Assembly: GCF_017921895.1 (NCBI RefSeq)
Contig: NZ_JAFIDN010000003.1
Coordinates: 62,001-126,000, forward strand
DNA from: Natronogracilivirga saccharolytica
Lineage (GTDB): Bacteria; Bacteroidota; Rhodothermia; Balneolales; Natronogracilivirgulaceae
DNA length: 64,000 bases
Reading direction: 5' to 3'
Shown here: in pieces, positions 1 to 9,120 of the stretch
Layout: every line of letters starts with the position of its first letter
Numbering within the stretch: the first letter of the stretch is position 1
Made by a program: the position numbers and the translations under genes
Notes under the pieces: model-generated
The model's input: the letters and a program-made list of their open reading frames with translations, nothing else
Databases searched by the model: none
Told to the model about the DNA's origin: nothing

Positions 1-662
1 TTCAGTGCGTTGCCGCTGCTAAGGGTGAGAACGGTGCGGTGGACCGGATTCTTGAAGCCGCACAAACGGCGCTGGAAGAGCGGCATGATCCGGACCGCTA
101 CCGGTTTGCTACGGATCCCAGGTGGATACCGCGGTCCCTGGCTTCCGAACCCGCTTCATCTGTCCGGGAAGTGTCTCTGGAGGGCAGTGTCGGGCGATAC
201 ACCTCTTTTTCTGTTGAATATTCAAGCGGCGGCAGAAATCGCACGGCTGATATTCAACTCAAGGTCACTATGGAGAAAAAGCTGCCGGTAACCTCGGAAA
301 GGGTGACCTCGGGTACGGTGATTTCTGATGATCACCTGGAATACCGCTGGGTGGAAATCGGCCGCTGGCGGGGACAACTGGTTTCCGAAGCTGACGAGCT
401 TCCGGGCAAGACACTCAGACGGACACTGGCCATGGGCGAGCCGGTGCGTCGCGCGGATATTACCACCGAGTATCTTGTAGAAGCCGGGGAAAGTGTCACG
501 CTGGTATTTATTAACAGCGGAACACGTATTGACCTGTCCGCCACGGCAAGGCAGAGCGGAGCACTGAATGAAGATATCCGTCTCTACAGCGAGGAGACAC
601 GGAGAACCTATCTCGGCACCGTTTCCGGAAACGGAGAGGTAATCTGGAAGCGGACACTGTAG
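1..662 (+). CDS. flgA: Flagellar P-ring assembly chaperone FlgA (5' end cut off)
   Basis: FlgA is a periplasmic chaperone that helps FlgI assemble into the P ring. The frame is open to the left edge of the window (first full codon at base 3) and ends in TAG at 662, so the signal peptide is missing. An in-frame GTG at 39 exists, but the reading frame runs through it. The C-terminal ~130 residues form the SAF-type domain: an LPVTSERVTSGTVI stretch, then PGKTLRRTLAMGEPVRRADI and VEAGESVTLVF, all typical of FlgA. flgH, flgI and flgJ follow on the same strand, which supports the call. Confidence 0.88.
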   Translation, partial: QCVAAAKGENGAVDRILEAAQTALEERHDPDRYRFATDPRWIPRSLASEPASSVREVSLEGSVGRYTSFSVEYSSGGRNRTADIQLKVTMEKKLPVTSERVTSGTVISDDHLEYRWVEIGRWRGQLVSEADELPGKTLRRTLAMGEPVRRADITTEYLVEAGESVTLVFINSGTRIDLSATARQSGALNEDIRLYSEETRRTYLGTVSGNGEVIWKRTL

Positions 663-700
663 GCACATGAATACATACTGACTGTCAAAAACACCACAAT

Positions 701-1327
701 ATGTCCAGGCAAATTATTTCGATAACGTTGTTTTTTACTGCTGTCAGCCTCATTGCCGCTGCGGCAATGCCGGCATCAGCGCAGAACTCTCTTTACCGCG
801 ATGTAAAAGCGCAGGAGGTCGGCGATATCATCACAGTGATTCTTCAGGAGAATATTTCCGGCAGTTCGTCCTCGGATTCAAGAAGGAACTCAAGCACCGG
901 CGGTGAGGCTTCGGGATCCACATCAAGCAACTTCCTCCCATTTGAACCCTATTTCGGCAGCAGTGCATCCGTCAATTACGACGCCGATGAGCGGAATCTT
1001 GCCAATCAGCAGCAGCTTCTGGAAGGCTATCTCAGCGTCCAGATCCGGGAAGTTACCGAACGCGGTGACCTGATTGTGAGCGGCAGCAGGCTTACAGAGA
1101 TCAACGGAGAGCTCCACGAGATTACACTTGATGGTGTTGTGCGGTCCAATGACGTGGACAGCCGCAACCGGGTGCCCTCTTATCGCGTGGCCAATGCAGA
1201 AATCAATTACCAGAAAAAGCAGGGCATCAGTCAGTCATCCAGACGGCCCGGTTTTGCGAGAAGGCTGGTGTTTTACGGTATCGGCGCTGCTATGGGAGCA
1301 GCCATACTGGTCCGCGAGCTTCAGTGA
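701..1327 (+). CDS. flgH: Flagellar L-ring protein FlgH
   Basis: FlgH forms the outer-membrane L ring around the flagellar rod. The 208-residue protein starts with a signal peptide (hydrophobic residues ~5-22, then PASAQ, a type I cleavage site). It continues with the family pattern SLYRDVKAQEVGDIITVIL, a Ser/Gly-rich stretch (~55-75), and LEGYLSVQIREVTERGDLIVSG. The mature N-terminus has no cysteine, so the lipobox normal in FlgH is absent and the protein would not be lipidated. It lies 38 bases after flgA in the ring-gene order flgA-flgH-flgI. Confidence 0.93.
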   Translation: MSRQIISITLFFTAVSLIAAAAMPASAQNSLYRDVKAQEVGDIITVILQENISGSSSSDSRRNSSTGGEASGSTSSNFLPFEPYFGSSASVNYDADERNLANQQQLLEGYLSVQIREVTERGDLIVSGSRLTEINGELHEITLDGVVRSNDVDSRNRVPSYRVANAEINYQKKQGISQSSRRPGFARRLVFYGIGAAMGAAILVRELQ

Positions 1328-1389
1328 CGGTACTTCATGATCCGCAATGATTTAAAAACGTACTTCAATCCAAATTTTATAACAACGCC

Positions 1390-2526
1390 ATGACCGCGTT
1401 CAGAAACATATTGATTTTTGTGATGGCCGGGTTGTTCCTGGTTCCGATCAACGGTGAGTTGTCGGCCCAGACCCGCCTGAGCGACCTGGTGGAGGTAGAG
1501 CAGGCGCGCCGTAAAGAACTGATCGGATACGGACTGGTAACGGGACTCGACCGTACCGGAGACCGCACGCTCAGCAGCCGAGGATCGGTTTTCACCGTCC
1601 AGTCCATCGCAAACATGCTTGAAAATTTCGGCATTACCATAGACGGTGACCGGCTGCGGACCCGCAATGTTGCGGCCGTAATGGTGACGGCTACCATCGG
1701 ACCCTACCATGCACCGGGCAGCGAGATTGATGTGACCGTATCGTCCCTCGGGGATGCCAGCAGTCTTCAGGGAGGCGTGTTGCTGCAGACCCCGCTTTTT
1801 GATCCGGATAATGAGGAGGTTTTTGCAAAAGCACAGGGGCCGCTTATTGTAGGCGGGATTACCGCCGAGATACCGGGTGCGCGTATTACCCGCAATCAAA
1901 CACTGACGGCCACGGTCCCGGGAGGGGGGATGGTCGAAAAAAACACCACGTTTTCGCATGACAGTGAAACTCCGCTGGGATTGGTGCTTCGTGACCCCAA
2001 TCACACAAACGCCCGGCGTATAGTCGAACAGATTAATGAAACGTTTGACGAAGATCTGGCGCATATTGAGCATCCCGGACTGGTTCGGGTTGCGTGGCCG
2101 GAGGCGTTCCGCGACGACGCAGGAAACATGAACGTGTTTACCAGCCTGATCATGGAGCAGGAAATTACTGTTGACACACCGGCACGGGTCGTCATCAACG
2201 AACGCACCGGCACGATTGTAGCCGGTGGCAATGTCATTATCGATGAAGTGATGATTGCACACGGCAACATTCAGGTGCGTACGCAGGTGACGCCATTCAT
2301 ATCCCAGCCACCGCCGTTCTCACCGGGTGAAACCGTTGTGGGACAGATACCGGAAGTGGGCATCAGCGAGCAGGCGGCCCAGACTCTTCTTCTGGAGCCG
2401 GAGACGACGGTCGATCAGCTTTCGGGATCGTTGAACTCACTGGGACTCAGTCCCCGCGATATCATCTCCATCTTTCAGGCGCTTGACCGGTCGGGTTCTC
2501 TCAGGGGAAAACTTATTGTGATGTAA
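1390..2526 (+). CDS. flgI: Flagellar P-ring protein FlgI
   Basis: FlgI builds the periplasmic P ring in the peptidoglycan layer. The 378 residues match the usual family length. A signal peptide (residues ~1-27, LSAQ cleavage region) is followed by LIGYGLVTGLDRTGD, the FTVQSIANMLENFGI block, RTRNVAAVMVTATI and the C-terminal IFQALDRSGSLRGKLIVM; all are FlgI hallmarks. The gene sits 62 bases after flgH. That gap carries an A/T-rich initiation region resembling the other leaders in this cluster. Confidence 0.96.
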   Translation: MTAFRNILIFVMAGLFLVPINGELSAQTRLSDLVEVEQARRKELIGYGLVTGLDRTGDRTLSSRGSVFTVQSIANMLENFGITIDGDRLRTRNVAAVMVTATIGPYHAPGSEIDVTVSSLGDASSLQGGVLLQTPLFDPDNEEVFAKAQGPLIVGGITAEIPGARITRNQTLTATVPGGGMVEKNTTFSHDSETPLGLVLRDPNHTNARRIVEQINETFDEDLAHIEHPGLVRVAWPEAFRDDAGNMNVFTSLIMEQEITVDTPARVVINERTGTIVAGGNVIIDEVMIAHGNIQVRTQVTPFISQPPPFSPGETVVGQIPEVGISEQAAQTLLLEPETTVDQLSGSLNSLGLSPRDIISIFQALDRSGSLRGKLIVM

Positions 2527-2550
2527 CAACAGAAATATCTCTTTTGCACT

Positions 2551-2928
2551 ATGAATATTGAAAATCTCCTCCAGCTGAAAAATGTATCACCGGGTGACGA
2601 CCGCCACGAGACCATCCGCCGGGAAAAAACGGCTGAAGAGTTTGAGGAACTGTTTGCGCGTCATCTCGTTCGTGAAATGACTAAAAATACGTTCGAAATG
2701 GCCGATAACAATGGTGGGCCCGGACAGGCAAACAGCATGTACCGTGAATTTGTAACAGACACGCTTGCCGGAAAACTGGCATCACAAAGGCAGCTCGGAA
2801 TGGCTGACCTGGTGACGAAATACTGGAACAGCCAACCCGGACTCAATGAAAAAGATGAAAACAGGCCGGCTTCTGAAGGACCGGTGGAATTGAACGACAA
2901 AAGAACGGAAAACCACACTTTGAAGTGA
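2551..2928 (+). CDS. flgJ: Rod-binding protein FlgJ, short form without muramidase domain
   Basis: The 125-residue protein corresponds to the N-terminal rod-binding (rod capping) domain of FlgJ only. The sequence EEFEELFARHLVREMTKNTFE followed by GGPGQANSMYREFVTDTLAGKLA is the family core. The C-terminal glycosaminidase domain of proteobacterial FlgJ is missing, as in many other phyla, so peptidoglycan must be opened by another enzyme. The last ~25 residues are charged and probably disordered. It follows flgI by 24 bases. Confidence 0.85.
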   Translation: MNIENLLQLKNVSPGDDRHETIRREKTAEEFEELFARHLVREMTKNTFEMADNNGGPGQANSMYREFVTDTLAGKLASQRQLGMADLVTKYWNSQPGLNEKDENRPASEGPVELNDKRTENHTLK

Positions 2929-2935
2929 AATGAGA

Positions 2936-3042
2936 TGAACTAGGCCGGACATGGTCCCGGGTCTGCAGCAGCATGAATACATACGGTCATGAAAACTCAA
3001 GTATCATTTGGAATCAGGATTTTAAACACACAAAAATTATTA
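2936..3042 (+). repeat. Degenerate copy of the flagellar leader repeat upstream of flgN
   Basis: The gap between flgJ and flgN contains CATGAATACATACGGTCATG followed about 40 bases later by GATTTTAAACACACA. The spacing and wording resemble the units upstream of flgK (CATATGATTAAATACGGTCATGG, then TTTTAAACAGATG). It looks like one decayed unit of the same family. The match is partial, so confidence is low. Confidence 0.4.
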
Positions 3043-3061
3043 CCAGTTAACAGGAGCAGTT

Positions 3062-3577
3062 ATGCAGAATCACTCCCAAAGCACCTTTCCCATCAATGAA
3101 TTGTCCCGAAAAGCAAGACTGCTCGACCATGCCAGTCAGCACCTGCTTGAAGTGATGGATGAGCAGGTCAATGCCGTGATAGCATCCGAAGCAGACAAGC
3201 TTGTCCGGTGCACGGAAAAGAATGTTTCAGCCCAGCAAACATTCATGAATGCCGAGAAAGCGTTCATCAATTCGCTTGTTACCAGCATTCCCGGCGCCTC
3301 CCGCAATGACAGCAGGGTATCTCTGGAACTGCTCAGGGAGTCCTATCCGGACCACGCGGAGGATATTGTCAAATGGAAAGATCAGATTTCACAGAATATT
3401 GACAAGCTGCAGCGCAAGCAGAAACAACTGGTGGAATTGCTGGACTTTGCACAACAGCAGAACAAATCGCTCATGCAGACACTCTACGGCGTAGAGGATG
3501 CAAAAAATGTACACTACAGCCAGAAAGGGGTGAAGTCAGGAGTGATGTCCGGCATGGCAGTGAACCAGGAAGGATGA
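3062..3577 (+). CDS. flgN: FlgN-like export chaperone for hook-filament junction proteins
   Basis: FlgN-family proteins hold FlgK and FlgL in an export-competent state in the cytoplasm. This 171-residue protein is helical and coiled-coil-like. It contains LLEVMDEQVNAVIASEADKL near the start and a long helix around IDKLQRKQKQLVELLDFAQQQN followed by MQTLYG, the layout of the FlgN family (PF05130). AGGAG lies upstream of the ATG, separated by 5 bases. It sits directly before flgK and flgL, which is the standard place for this chaperone. Confidence 0.8.
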   Translation: MQNHSQSTFPINELSRKARLLDHASQHLLEVMDEQVNAVIASEADKLVRCTEKNVSAQQTFMNAEKAFINSLVTSIPGASRNDSRVSLELLRESYPDHAEDIVKWKDQISQNIDKLQRKQKQLVELLDFAQQQNKSLMQTLYGVEDAKNVHYSQKGVKSGVMSGMAVNQEG

Positions 3578-3598
3578 GGAAATTAGAAATCATAACTT

Positions 3599-3801
3599 TT
3601 TAACACATGAAATGTCCATGACCGGGCCGACGCCCGGACACACAGGCATATGATTAAATACGGTCATGGCATTACATCTGACTGTATAAATCCAAAATTT
3701 TAAACAGATGAAATACCCATGGCGGCTTACCGTCACACAGGAGCATGATTATAGCCAACATGGGTACTACATGTGACGTCAGAATCATAAATTATAAACA
3801 C
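3599..3801 (+). repeat. Two-unit leader repeat (structured, with mini-ORFs) in front of flgK
   Basis: Two imperfect units of ~101 and ~94 bases precede flgK. Each begins with TTTTAAACA-N-ATGAAA-type wording, the same as the real flgK start, so the unit looks like a duplicated start region. Unit 1 has complementary arms CCATGACCG (3616-3624) and CGGTCATGG (3661-3669) enclosing a small hairpin CCGGGC/GCCCGG (3622-3637). Unit 2 has TACCCATG (3714-3721) and CATGGGTA (3759-3766). Mini-ORFs start at 3607 (MKCP-stop) and 3708 (22 codons). The same family occurs three times at 11890-12177. Confidence 0.75.
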
Positions 3802-5160
3802 ATGAAAACCCTATTTGAAATTTCCAAAAGCGGACTGCAAAGCGCGGAACGGTCGCTGTCAGTGACTTCCAATAATGTCATCAATGCCGATACACCGGGA
3901 TACAGTCGTCAGAGAGTGGAGAAAGAGCCGGTAGGCCAGCACGTAAGGGGTCTCCATTCCGGACTCGGGGTGAATATCACCAGCATATCGCGGCTTCGCA
4001 ATGAACTTATTGATGTCCAGCTTGGCGACAAGCGCCAGGAAATGGGCTTCATGGAGGAAAAAATCAAACTGTACGAACAGCTGGAAACATCGGTTGCTTC
4101 CGATTCCGGCGGCGATCTTGATGTGCGTATCGGCAGCCTGTTCGATACGTTTTCAGAACTCTCCAACGATCCGCAGGACTTCAGTGTCCGCAATAACCTG
4201 GTCGGAGAAGCCCGGCAGCTTTCGGAAAAGATGGGGGACATGGACCGCAGTATTGACCGCGTTAGCGACGTCACCAGAGATTCGGTGAATACCACCGTTG
4301 ACAAGATCAATGAAATCCTGGCTGACCTGGCCAGCCTGAACAAGTCCATCACTGTCTCCGATGCCATGGAACGACCGGATCATGCCAGTCTGGATGTACA
4401 GGTTCAGAAGCTTGAGGAGCTCTCCGAGCTGGTCGACATCGAAACGATGACCGCCAAAAACGGCGGACTCGAGATTCGCATCGGCGGTGTGCAGGTCCTC
4501 AACCAGGACACGCACCGGGAAATCGTTGCGCATAATGACGATGTCGAAAAGCAGTTCGACCTGCGCCTGGAGAACGGAACTTCGGTGAATGCCAGCGGAG
4601 GCAAGCTGGCTGCCGGCATTGATATTTATGAAAATGAAATACCCGGTATGAAAGACCGCCTCGACCGGATTGCAGAGACGCTCGTTACCGAAATCAACAC
4701 CCTGCACAGCAGCGGATATGGTCTGGCCGATGACGAATCGCGCGACTTTTTCGACCCGGATTTCACCTCGGCATCCGACATCCGCATCAATCAGGAGATT
4801 GCGGATAATCACGAGCACATCGCGGCATCATCTGTTGCCGGACAGGCAGGAAACGGTGACATGGCGGCATCCATGGCCGAATTGCGGAACGAGCAGCTTA
4901 TAGACGGACGGAAAGTTGTGGACTACGCGGTCAACCTTATCAGCGAGCCCGGAAGCAATCTGGCGCAGCTGCGGACGGCGGCCGACTCCAGAGAATCCGA
5001 GATACGGATGCTGGAAGTTCAGCAGGAGCGTGAGGCCGGGGTGAATGTGGATGAGGAGCTGAGCAAGCTCATCCAGTATCAGAACGCCTATCAGGGAGCC
5101 GCACGGGTCATGTCATCAGCCCAGCAAATGTACGATACACTAATCAGTCTTGTGAGGTAA
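3802..5160 (+). CDS. flgK: Flagellar hook-associated protein 1 (FlgK)
   Basis: FlgK is the first of the two hook-filament junction proteins. The N-terminus has the rod/hook-type motif ISKSGLQSAERSLSVTSNNV followed by NADTPGYSRQRV, and the C-terminus ends VDEELSKLIQYQNAYQGAARVMSSAQQMYDTLISLV, both diagnostic. At ~452 residues it is somewhat shorter than enterobacterial FlgK. An in-frame ATG at 3745 lies inside the leader repeat. ATG 3802 is preferred because the FlgK homology begins there and the upstream in-frame codons are repeat sequence. flgL follows after 2 bases. Confidence 0.95.
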   Translation: MKTLFEISKSGLQSAERSLSVTSNNVINADTPGYSRQRVEKEPVGQHVRGLHSGLGVNITSISRLRNELIDVQLGDKRQEMGFMEEKIKLYEQLETSVASDSGGDLDVRIGSLFDTFSELSNDPQDFSVRNNLVGEARQLSEKMGDMDRSIDRVSDVTRDSVNTTVDKINEILADLASLNKSITVSDAMERPDHASLDVQVQKLEELSELVDIETMTAKNGGLEIRIGGVQVLNQDTHREIVAHNDDVEKQFDLRLENGTSVNASGGKLAAGIDIYENEIPGMKDRLDRIAETLVTEINTLHSSGYGLADDESRDFFDPDFTSASDIRINQEIADNHEHIAASSVAGQAGNGDMAASMAELRNEQLIDGRKVVDYAVNLISEPGSNLAQLRTAADSRESEIRMLEVQQEREAGVNVDEELSKLIQYQNAYQGAARVMSSAQQMYDTLISLVR

Positions 5161-5162
5161 TC

Positions 5163-6056
5163 ATGCGCATCACTCAGAAAATCATTTTTGACGATTTCAT
5201 GCGGGATATCAACAAAAACCGCAGCAAGATGGCCGGCATTCAGTCGGACCTTTCCAGCGGGAAGCGGGTGCGGATACCCTCGCAGGATCCTGTTTCCTTC
5301 CAGCGAAGCCGGATTGTTGAAGAGGATATCCGCAAACAGGAGCAGTATCAGAAAAATATCAGCAACGGGTTGCGTCAGGGCAGACTGGCTCAGGAAGCTC
5401 TTGATGAAACCATCGACAGTCTCATCGATATCAAGCGAATTGCCACTCACGGAGCATCGGATACCTCGCGCGATAAAGTCAGAGAGTCCATGGCGGAAGA
5501 GATTTCCGGCATCAAGGATACCATGGTTGCGACATTGAACGGATCCTATGGTGACAGATATCTGTTTGCCGGGACCAACTCCGATCAGGAGCCGATGGAG
5601 TTTGATGATGCCGCTCCCGGCGGGGTGGCCAACAACAGCAACGATACGACACCCAGGGTCCAGGCCGGCGACAAGCTGTTCATTGAGATCAGCATCAACG
5701 GTGTGGAACTGCGGGACACCGACGCAGGGGACATGTTCGAAGTCATCGGCAATATCGAACAGGCGCTGATGGATGATGACACCGAATCGCTGAACGCCAT
5801 GCTCACGGATATCAGCGAAGTGATCGATCATACCTCCATCATGGCATCCCGCCTCGGGAACAACATCAACAGGCTGGAATTCATGACCGAGCAGTATGAA
5901 TCGACCAACATTGTGATGGAATCGGATGTCAGCGAGCTGGTTGACACCGATTATGCCAAGTCATTTTCAGATATGCAGCGGACTCAGATTGCTTTCGAAG
6001 CCGCCATGGCGGTACACACACAGATGATTCACAATACGCTGCTTGATTATCTGTAG
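5163..6056 (+). CDS. flgL: Flagellar hook-associated protein 3 (FlgL)
   Basis: FlgL is the second hook-filament junction protein. The N-terminus MRITQKIIFDDFMRDINKNR followed by SSGKRVRIPSQDP, and the C-terminus SELVDTDYAKSFSDMQRTQIAFEAAM, match the flagellin/FlgL superfamily D0/D1 helices. The central part has the GSYGDRYLFAGTNSDQEPM segment typical of FlgL. Length is 297 residues. It starts 2 bases after the flgK stop, so the two are translated together. Confidence 0.95.
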   Translation: MRITQKIIFDDFMRDINKNRSKMAGIQSDLSSGKRVRIPSQDPVSFQRSRIVEEDIRKQEQYQKNISNGLRQGRLAQEALDETIDSLIDIKRIATHGASDTSRDKVRESMAEEISGIKDTMVATLNGSYGDRYLFAGTNSDQEPMEFDDAAPGGVANNSNDTTPRVQAGDKLFIEISINGVELRDTDAGDMFEVIGNIEQALMDDDTESLNAMLTDISEVIDHTSIMASRLGNNINRLEFMTEQYESTNIVMESDVSELVDTDYAKSFSDMQRTQIAFEAAMAVHTQMIHNTLLDYL

Positions 6057-6091
6057 CGGACTGTTTTGACCACAACAAACCGGACGGACAT

Positions 6092-7483
6092 ATGAACACA
6101 GAACAAGGACAGCAGAAGCACAGGATCGACTGGGTCGAGCCGGCACTGTATCTGTCGGATTCATCAAAACCGGTTCCTTCAACTCTGTTTCAGTGGCTGA
6201 AAGTGTTTCCGGCAGTTCAGGTCGCCTCTCCGGACGCGTGTCCGAAGTCGCTTGAGGGCAAAGTCTCCTGGTACCGTTATACTGATGAGGAAAACCGGAC
6301 CGGTGTGTGGAATAAAATGGCGGCCGCAGCAAAAGCGCCTTGGGTTCTTTTTCTTCAGGATGATGAAAAACCGGATCTCAGCTCGATTCCCGGCATACAG
6401 GATATCTCAGAAGATTACTGGAAACCGGTATTGATCCGGTGGCGCGAAAACGGATCGATGCACCAGTGCTATCAGATCCGGCTGGTATCATCGGCTGCCG
6501 ACAACCCGTTCGACGGGATCGGGCTGCCTGACGGCAGCGGCTATCTCTTCAGAAAGAAAATCCGTCTCGGTCATCAGCCCGTTACCATTCAGCGCGAAAG
6601 TGACCCGTTTGCTGATCTGGATACCGAACGGGAGCTCGTTTCGCCAAGGCCGTCATCACAATCGTTTCTCGTGGCAGGAAGAAGGCTTGTTCAGCAGGGT
6701 GATTACGTACTTGCGGCGGCTCAGTTCCGCAAAGTGCTGAAGACCGAAAAATTGCTTGTTTGTGACAGGGCAGCCGCCCTGAACGGCCTGGCCGGATGCA
6801 AGGCCGAGCAGTTCAAATGGGACCGGGCTGCTGAATTTGCAGAAAAATCCATCCGGCTGCAGCCGCGCCAGTGGCTTCCTTATCTGATCCTTTTCCGGAT
6901 CCATCAGCTTGGAAAGCGATGGCAGGAAGCACATGATGTCCTGAGTGAATATCACAGGATGAACAAGCAGGTCTCGGGAGCCAGCTTTGACCGCACATTG
7001 TCGGAAACAGAGACCCTTAAACAACTGGCCGACATGTCAGCGCGCGCAGGGAATATGGAAGGTGCGTTTTCGTATTACCAGAAACTGTATGAGTCTGATA
7101 AGGCAGCTGTTGCGTCTGATGATTCTGAAGCGTCTGTTAAGGCTGATTCCGGCAATAAGCTTCTGGAACGGCTTTTGATTTTTGCCCTGGAGCTGGAAAA
7201 ATACGACTGTTCGGTACACTACTACCGCAAGATGTTCGGTGATATCCCGCCGGGTGAAATGGATGAACAGCGGGAGGAGCTTCTTTTTGACTGCCTGGGT
7301 TTGTTTATGAGGAACGGATGGTACGATTTTGCTTCCGCCCGCTATAAGGAACTTGTGGAAAATGAGCCCGAAAACGATGTGTATATGCGCAGATGGCTCG
7401 TAGCGCTGTCTAAAAGCAAGGATATCGACAAGGCGCGGTCGCTGCTGACTGGCATCAGGAGAAGGAAACGCAAAGCAGTTTAG
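6092..7483 (+). CDS. TPR protein with a GT2-like N-terminal region, flagellar cluster
   Basis: The 463-residue protein is not a known flagellar structural part. Residues ~70-110 (RTGVWNKMAAAAKAPWVLFLQDDE) resemble the middle of a GT-A family 2 glycosyltransferase, with QDDE in the DxD position. The rest of that fold is short and diverged. From ~190 on the protein is TPR-like helical repeats (GDYVLAAAQFRKVL, DRAAEFAEKSIRLQPRQW, GNMEGAFSYYQKLYES). It starts 35 bases after flgL and so probably shares that transcript. A role in flagellin or junction-protein modification is inferred from position and from the TPR-glycosyltransferase giant nearby. It could also be only a scaffold. Confidence 0.6.
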   Translation: MNTEQGQQKHRIDWVEPALYLSDSSKPVPSTLFQWLKVFPAVQVASPDACPKSLEGKVSWYRYTDEENRTGVWNKMAAAAKAPWVLFLQDDEKPDLSSIPGIQDISEDYWKPVLIRWRENGSMHQCYQIRLVSSAADNPFDGIGLPDGSGYLFRKKIRLGHQPVTIQRESDPFADLDTERELVSPRPSSQSFLVAGRRLVQQGDYVLAAAQFRKVLKTEKLLVCDRAAALNGLAGCKAEQFKWDRAAEFAEKSIRLQPRQWLPYLILFRIHQLGKRWQEAHDVLSEYHRMNKQVSGASFDRTLSETETLKQLADMSARAGNMEGAFSYYQKLYESDKAAVASDDSEASVKADSGNKLLERLLIFALELEKYDCSVHYYRKMFGDIPPGEMDEQREELLFDCLGLFMRNGWYDFASARYKELVENEPENDVYMRRWLVALSKSKDIDKARSLLTGIRRRKRKAV

Positions 7484-7500
7484 CAGCCGGTCAGTGCCGG

Positions 7501-8979
7501 TCAGTGCCGGGAGCCGATCAGCTGTTCCTCATCTTCAGCTGAATATCCGCTGTTTTTCAGCTTGTTGCGAATGGTCCGGTCTGAGATGCCGAGCAGTTTG
7601 CCCGCTTCCTTCTGATTGCCGCGGGTGCGCTCCAGCGCCTTCTTGATCATCAGCAGTTCCATCTCTTCGATGGGAATAAGCGGAACATCGGACAGCACCT
7701 CGGATTTTATTTCTTCAGAAGCCTGAGAGAAGAGCTGATCTTCGATGTCATCGATGCACAGTTCGTCTTTGTCACCGGAAAGGATCACGCCCCTGTGAAT
7801 GACATTGTCCAGCTCCCGAACGTTGCCTTTCCACTCCTGCTGCATGAGATAATTCATGAGTTCATCGGTCGGCTTTTTTTCCGGAAGTTCATACTCATCG
7901 GTATATCTTTTGATCAGATGCTCAACCAGGAGCGGGATATCCTCTTTTCTTTCACGAAGCGGCGGGATGACAATCGGAAATACATTAAGCCGGTAGAAGA
8001 GATCCTCCCGGAAACGGTTTTCGGCCATGGCTTCCTTGATGTTCAGGTTGGTAGTGGCGATGATGCGGACATCAACCTTGACCGGTTTCTGGCTTCCGAC
8101 CCGCTGAAATTCCTTTTCCTGCAGGACACGAAGCAGCTTGGCCTGGATGCTGATTTCGATTTCGGTGATTTCGTCCAGAAGCAGGGTTCCGCTGTCTGCC
8201 TTGTCAAAGGCGCCTTTTTTGTCGGTAATAGCTCCGGTGAACGCTCCCTTGACATGACCGAACAGGGTGCTCTCCACCAGTTCGGAGGGCAGGTTGGCGC
8301 AGTTAATCTTGACATAAGCCTCGTTGGCCCGGTTGCTTTCCTGCTGGACCAGATGTGCATAAACCTCTTTCCCGGTGCCGCTTTCACCCTGAATAAGCAC
8401 GGGCGCGTTATTGTTGGCAATTCGGGGAAGCAGGTTGAGCAGCTTTTTTATGTTTTTGTGCCTCCCGACCATTTTGACTTTTTTGGGTCCGGGAGTCTTC
8501 CCTTTTTTCTGAGACTCTGAAAGGTCCTGCTCATGGGTGGCTGCCGCTTCAGAGGCAGGCTGCTGTCTGGAAGCAGGTTCTTTTTGCTGCGATTCTTTAT
8601 TGCTGGAATCCTCTGTGAGACTGTTGAAATACCTGTTGATGCGATACAGCACTTCGCGTGCAGTGAATGGCTTGGTAATGTAGTCAAAAGCGCCTTTGCG
8701 GATGGCGTTGACCGAATGCTCGATGTTGCCGAAGCCCGTCATCAGGATGACTCCCGTACCCGGGTGGTGCTTTTTTACATGATTCAGAACCTCATCCCCG
8801 GTCATTTCCCGCATTTTGACATCACTAATGACGAGGTCAACGCTGTTTTTTTCCAGCCATGAGAGCGCTTTTTCGGGAGATTCAAAAGACTGAATATCAT
8901 ACTTGTTCATGGTCAGGTGCTCTTCCATGAAATCAAGCAATAATTTATCGTCGTCGACAATAAGTATGCGACCTTTCAT
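7501..8979 (-). CDS. NtrC-type sigma-54-dependent response regulator, probable flagellar activator
   Basis: The 492-residue protein has the full NtrC layout. A receiver domain (residues ~3-120) has acidic pocket D9-D11 and phospho-acceptor D53 in VISDVKM. An AAA+ domain follows with Walker A GESGTGKE (~198) and the sigma-54 contact loop GAFTGA (~247). A C-terminal Fis-type helix-turn-helix ([20 protein letters not shown]) completes it. Such proteins open sigma-54 promoters after phosphorylation. It ends 17 bases from the convergent TPR gene. Two clear sigma-54 promoters lie at 11792-11830, so it is the natural candidate to drive the fliS operon and the giant enzyme gene (the FlrC/FleR/FlgR role). 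No dedicated kinase adjoins it. Confidence 0.93.
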   Translation of the reverse strand: MKGRILIVDDDKLLLDFMEEHLTMNKYDIQSFESPEKALSWLEKNSVDLVISDVKMREMTGDEVLNHVKKHHPGTGVILMTGFGNIEHSVNAIRKGAFDYITKPFTAREVLYRINRYFNSLTEDSSNKESQQKEPASRQQPASEAAATHEQDLSESQKKGKTPGPKKVKMVGRHKNIKKLLNLLPRIANNNAPVLIQGESGTGKEVYAHLVQQESNRANEAYVKINCANLPSELVESTLFGHVKGAFTGAITDKKGAFDKADSGTLLLDEITEIEISIQAKLLRVLQEKEFQRVGSQKPVKVDVRIIATTNLNIKEAMAENRFREDLFYRLNVFPIVIPPLRERKEDIPLLVEHLIKRYTDEYELPEKKPTDELMNYLMQQEWKGNVRELDNVIHRGVILSGDKDELCIDDIEDQLFSQASEEIKSEVLSDVPLIPIEEMELLMIKKALERTRGNQKEAGKLLGISDRTIRNKLKNSGYSAEDEEQLIGSRH

Positions 8980-9120
8980 TGAAAATTAAATAGGTGTTAT
9001 GGTAATGTAGATGAATAAACGCTGTGACAGAATAATAAAATTACCGGTTATTCCAAAAACGGATATCTCATCTGTCAACCACAAACCTGATATAGCGGAA
9101 GCATTTATAAGAAAGGCAGG

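Noticed and set aside
7484-7510. 10-base direct repeat GTCAGTGCCG between the convergent TPR and regulator genes
   Set aside because: One copy overlaps the end of a coding region and there is no further structure, so it is best seen as simple slippage.
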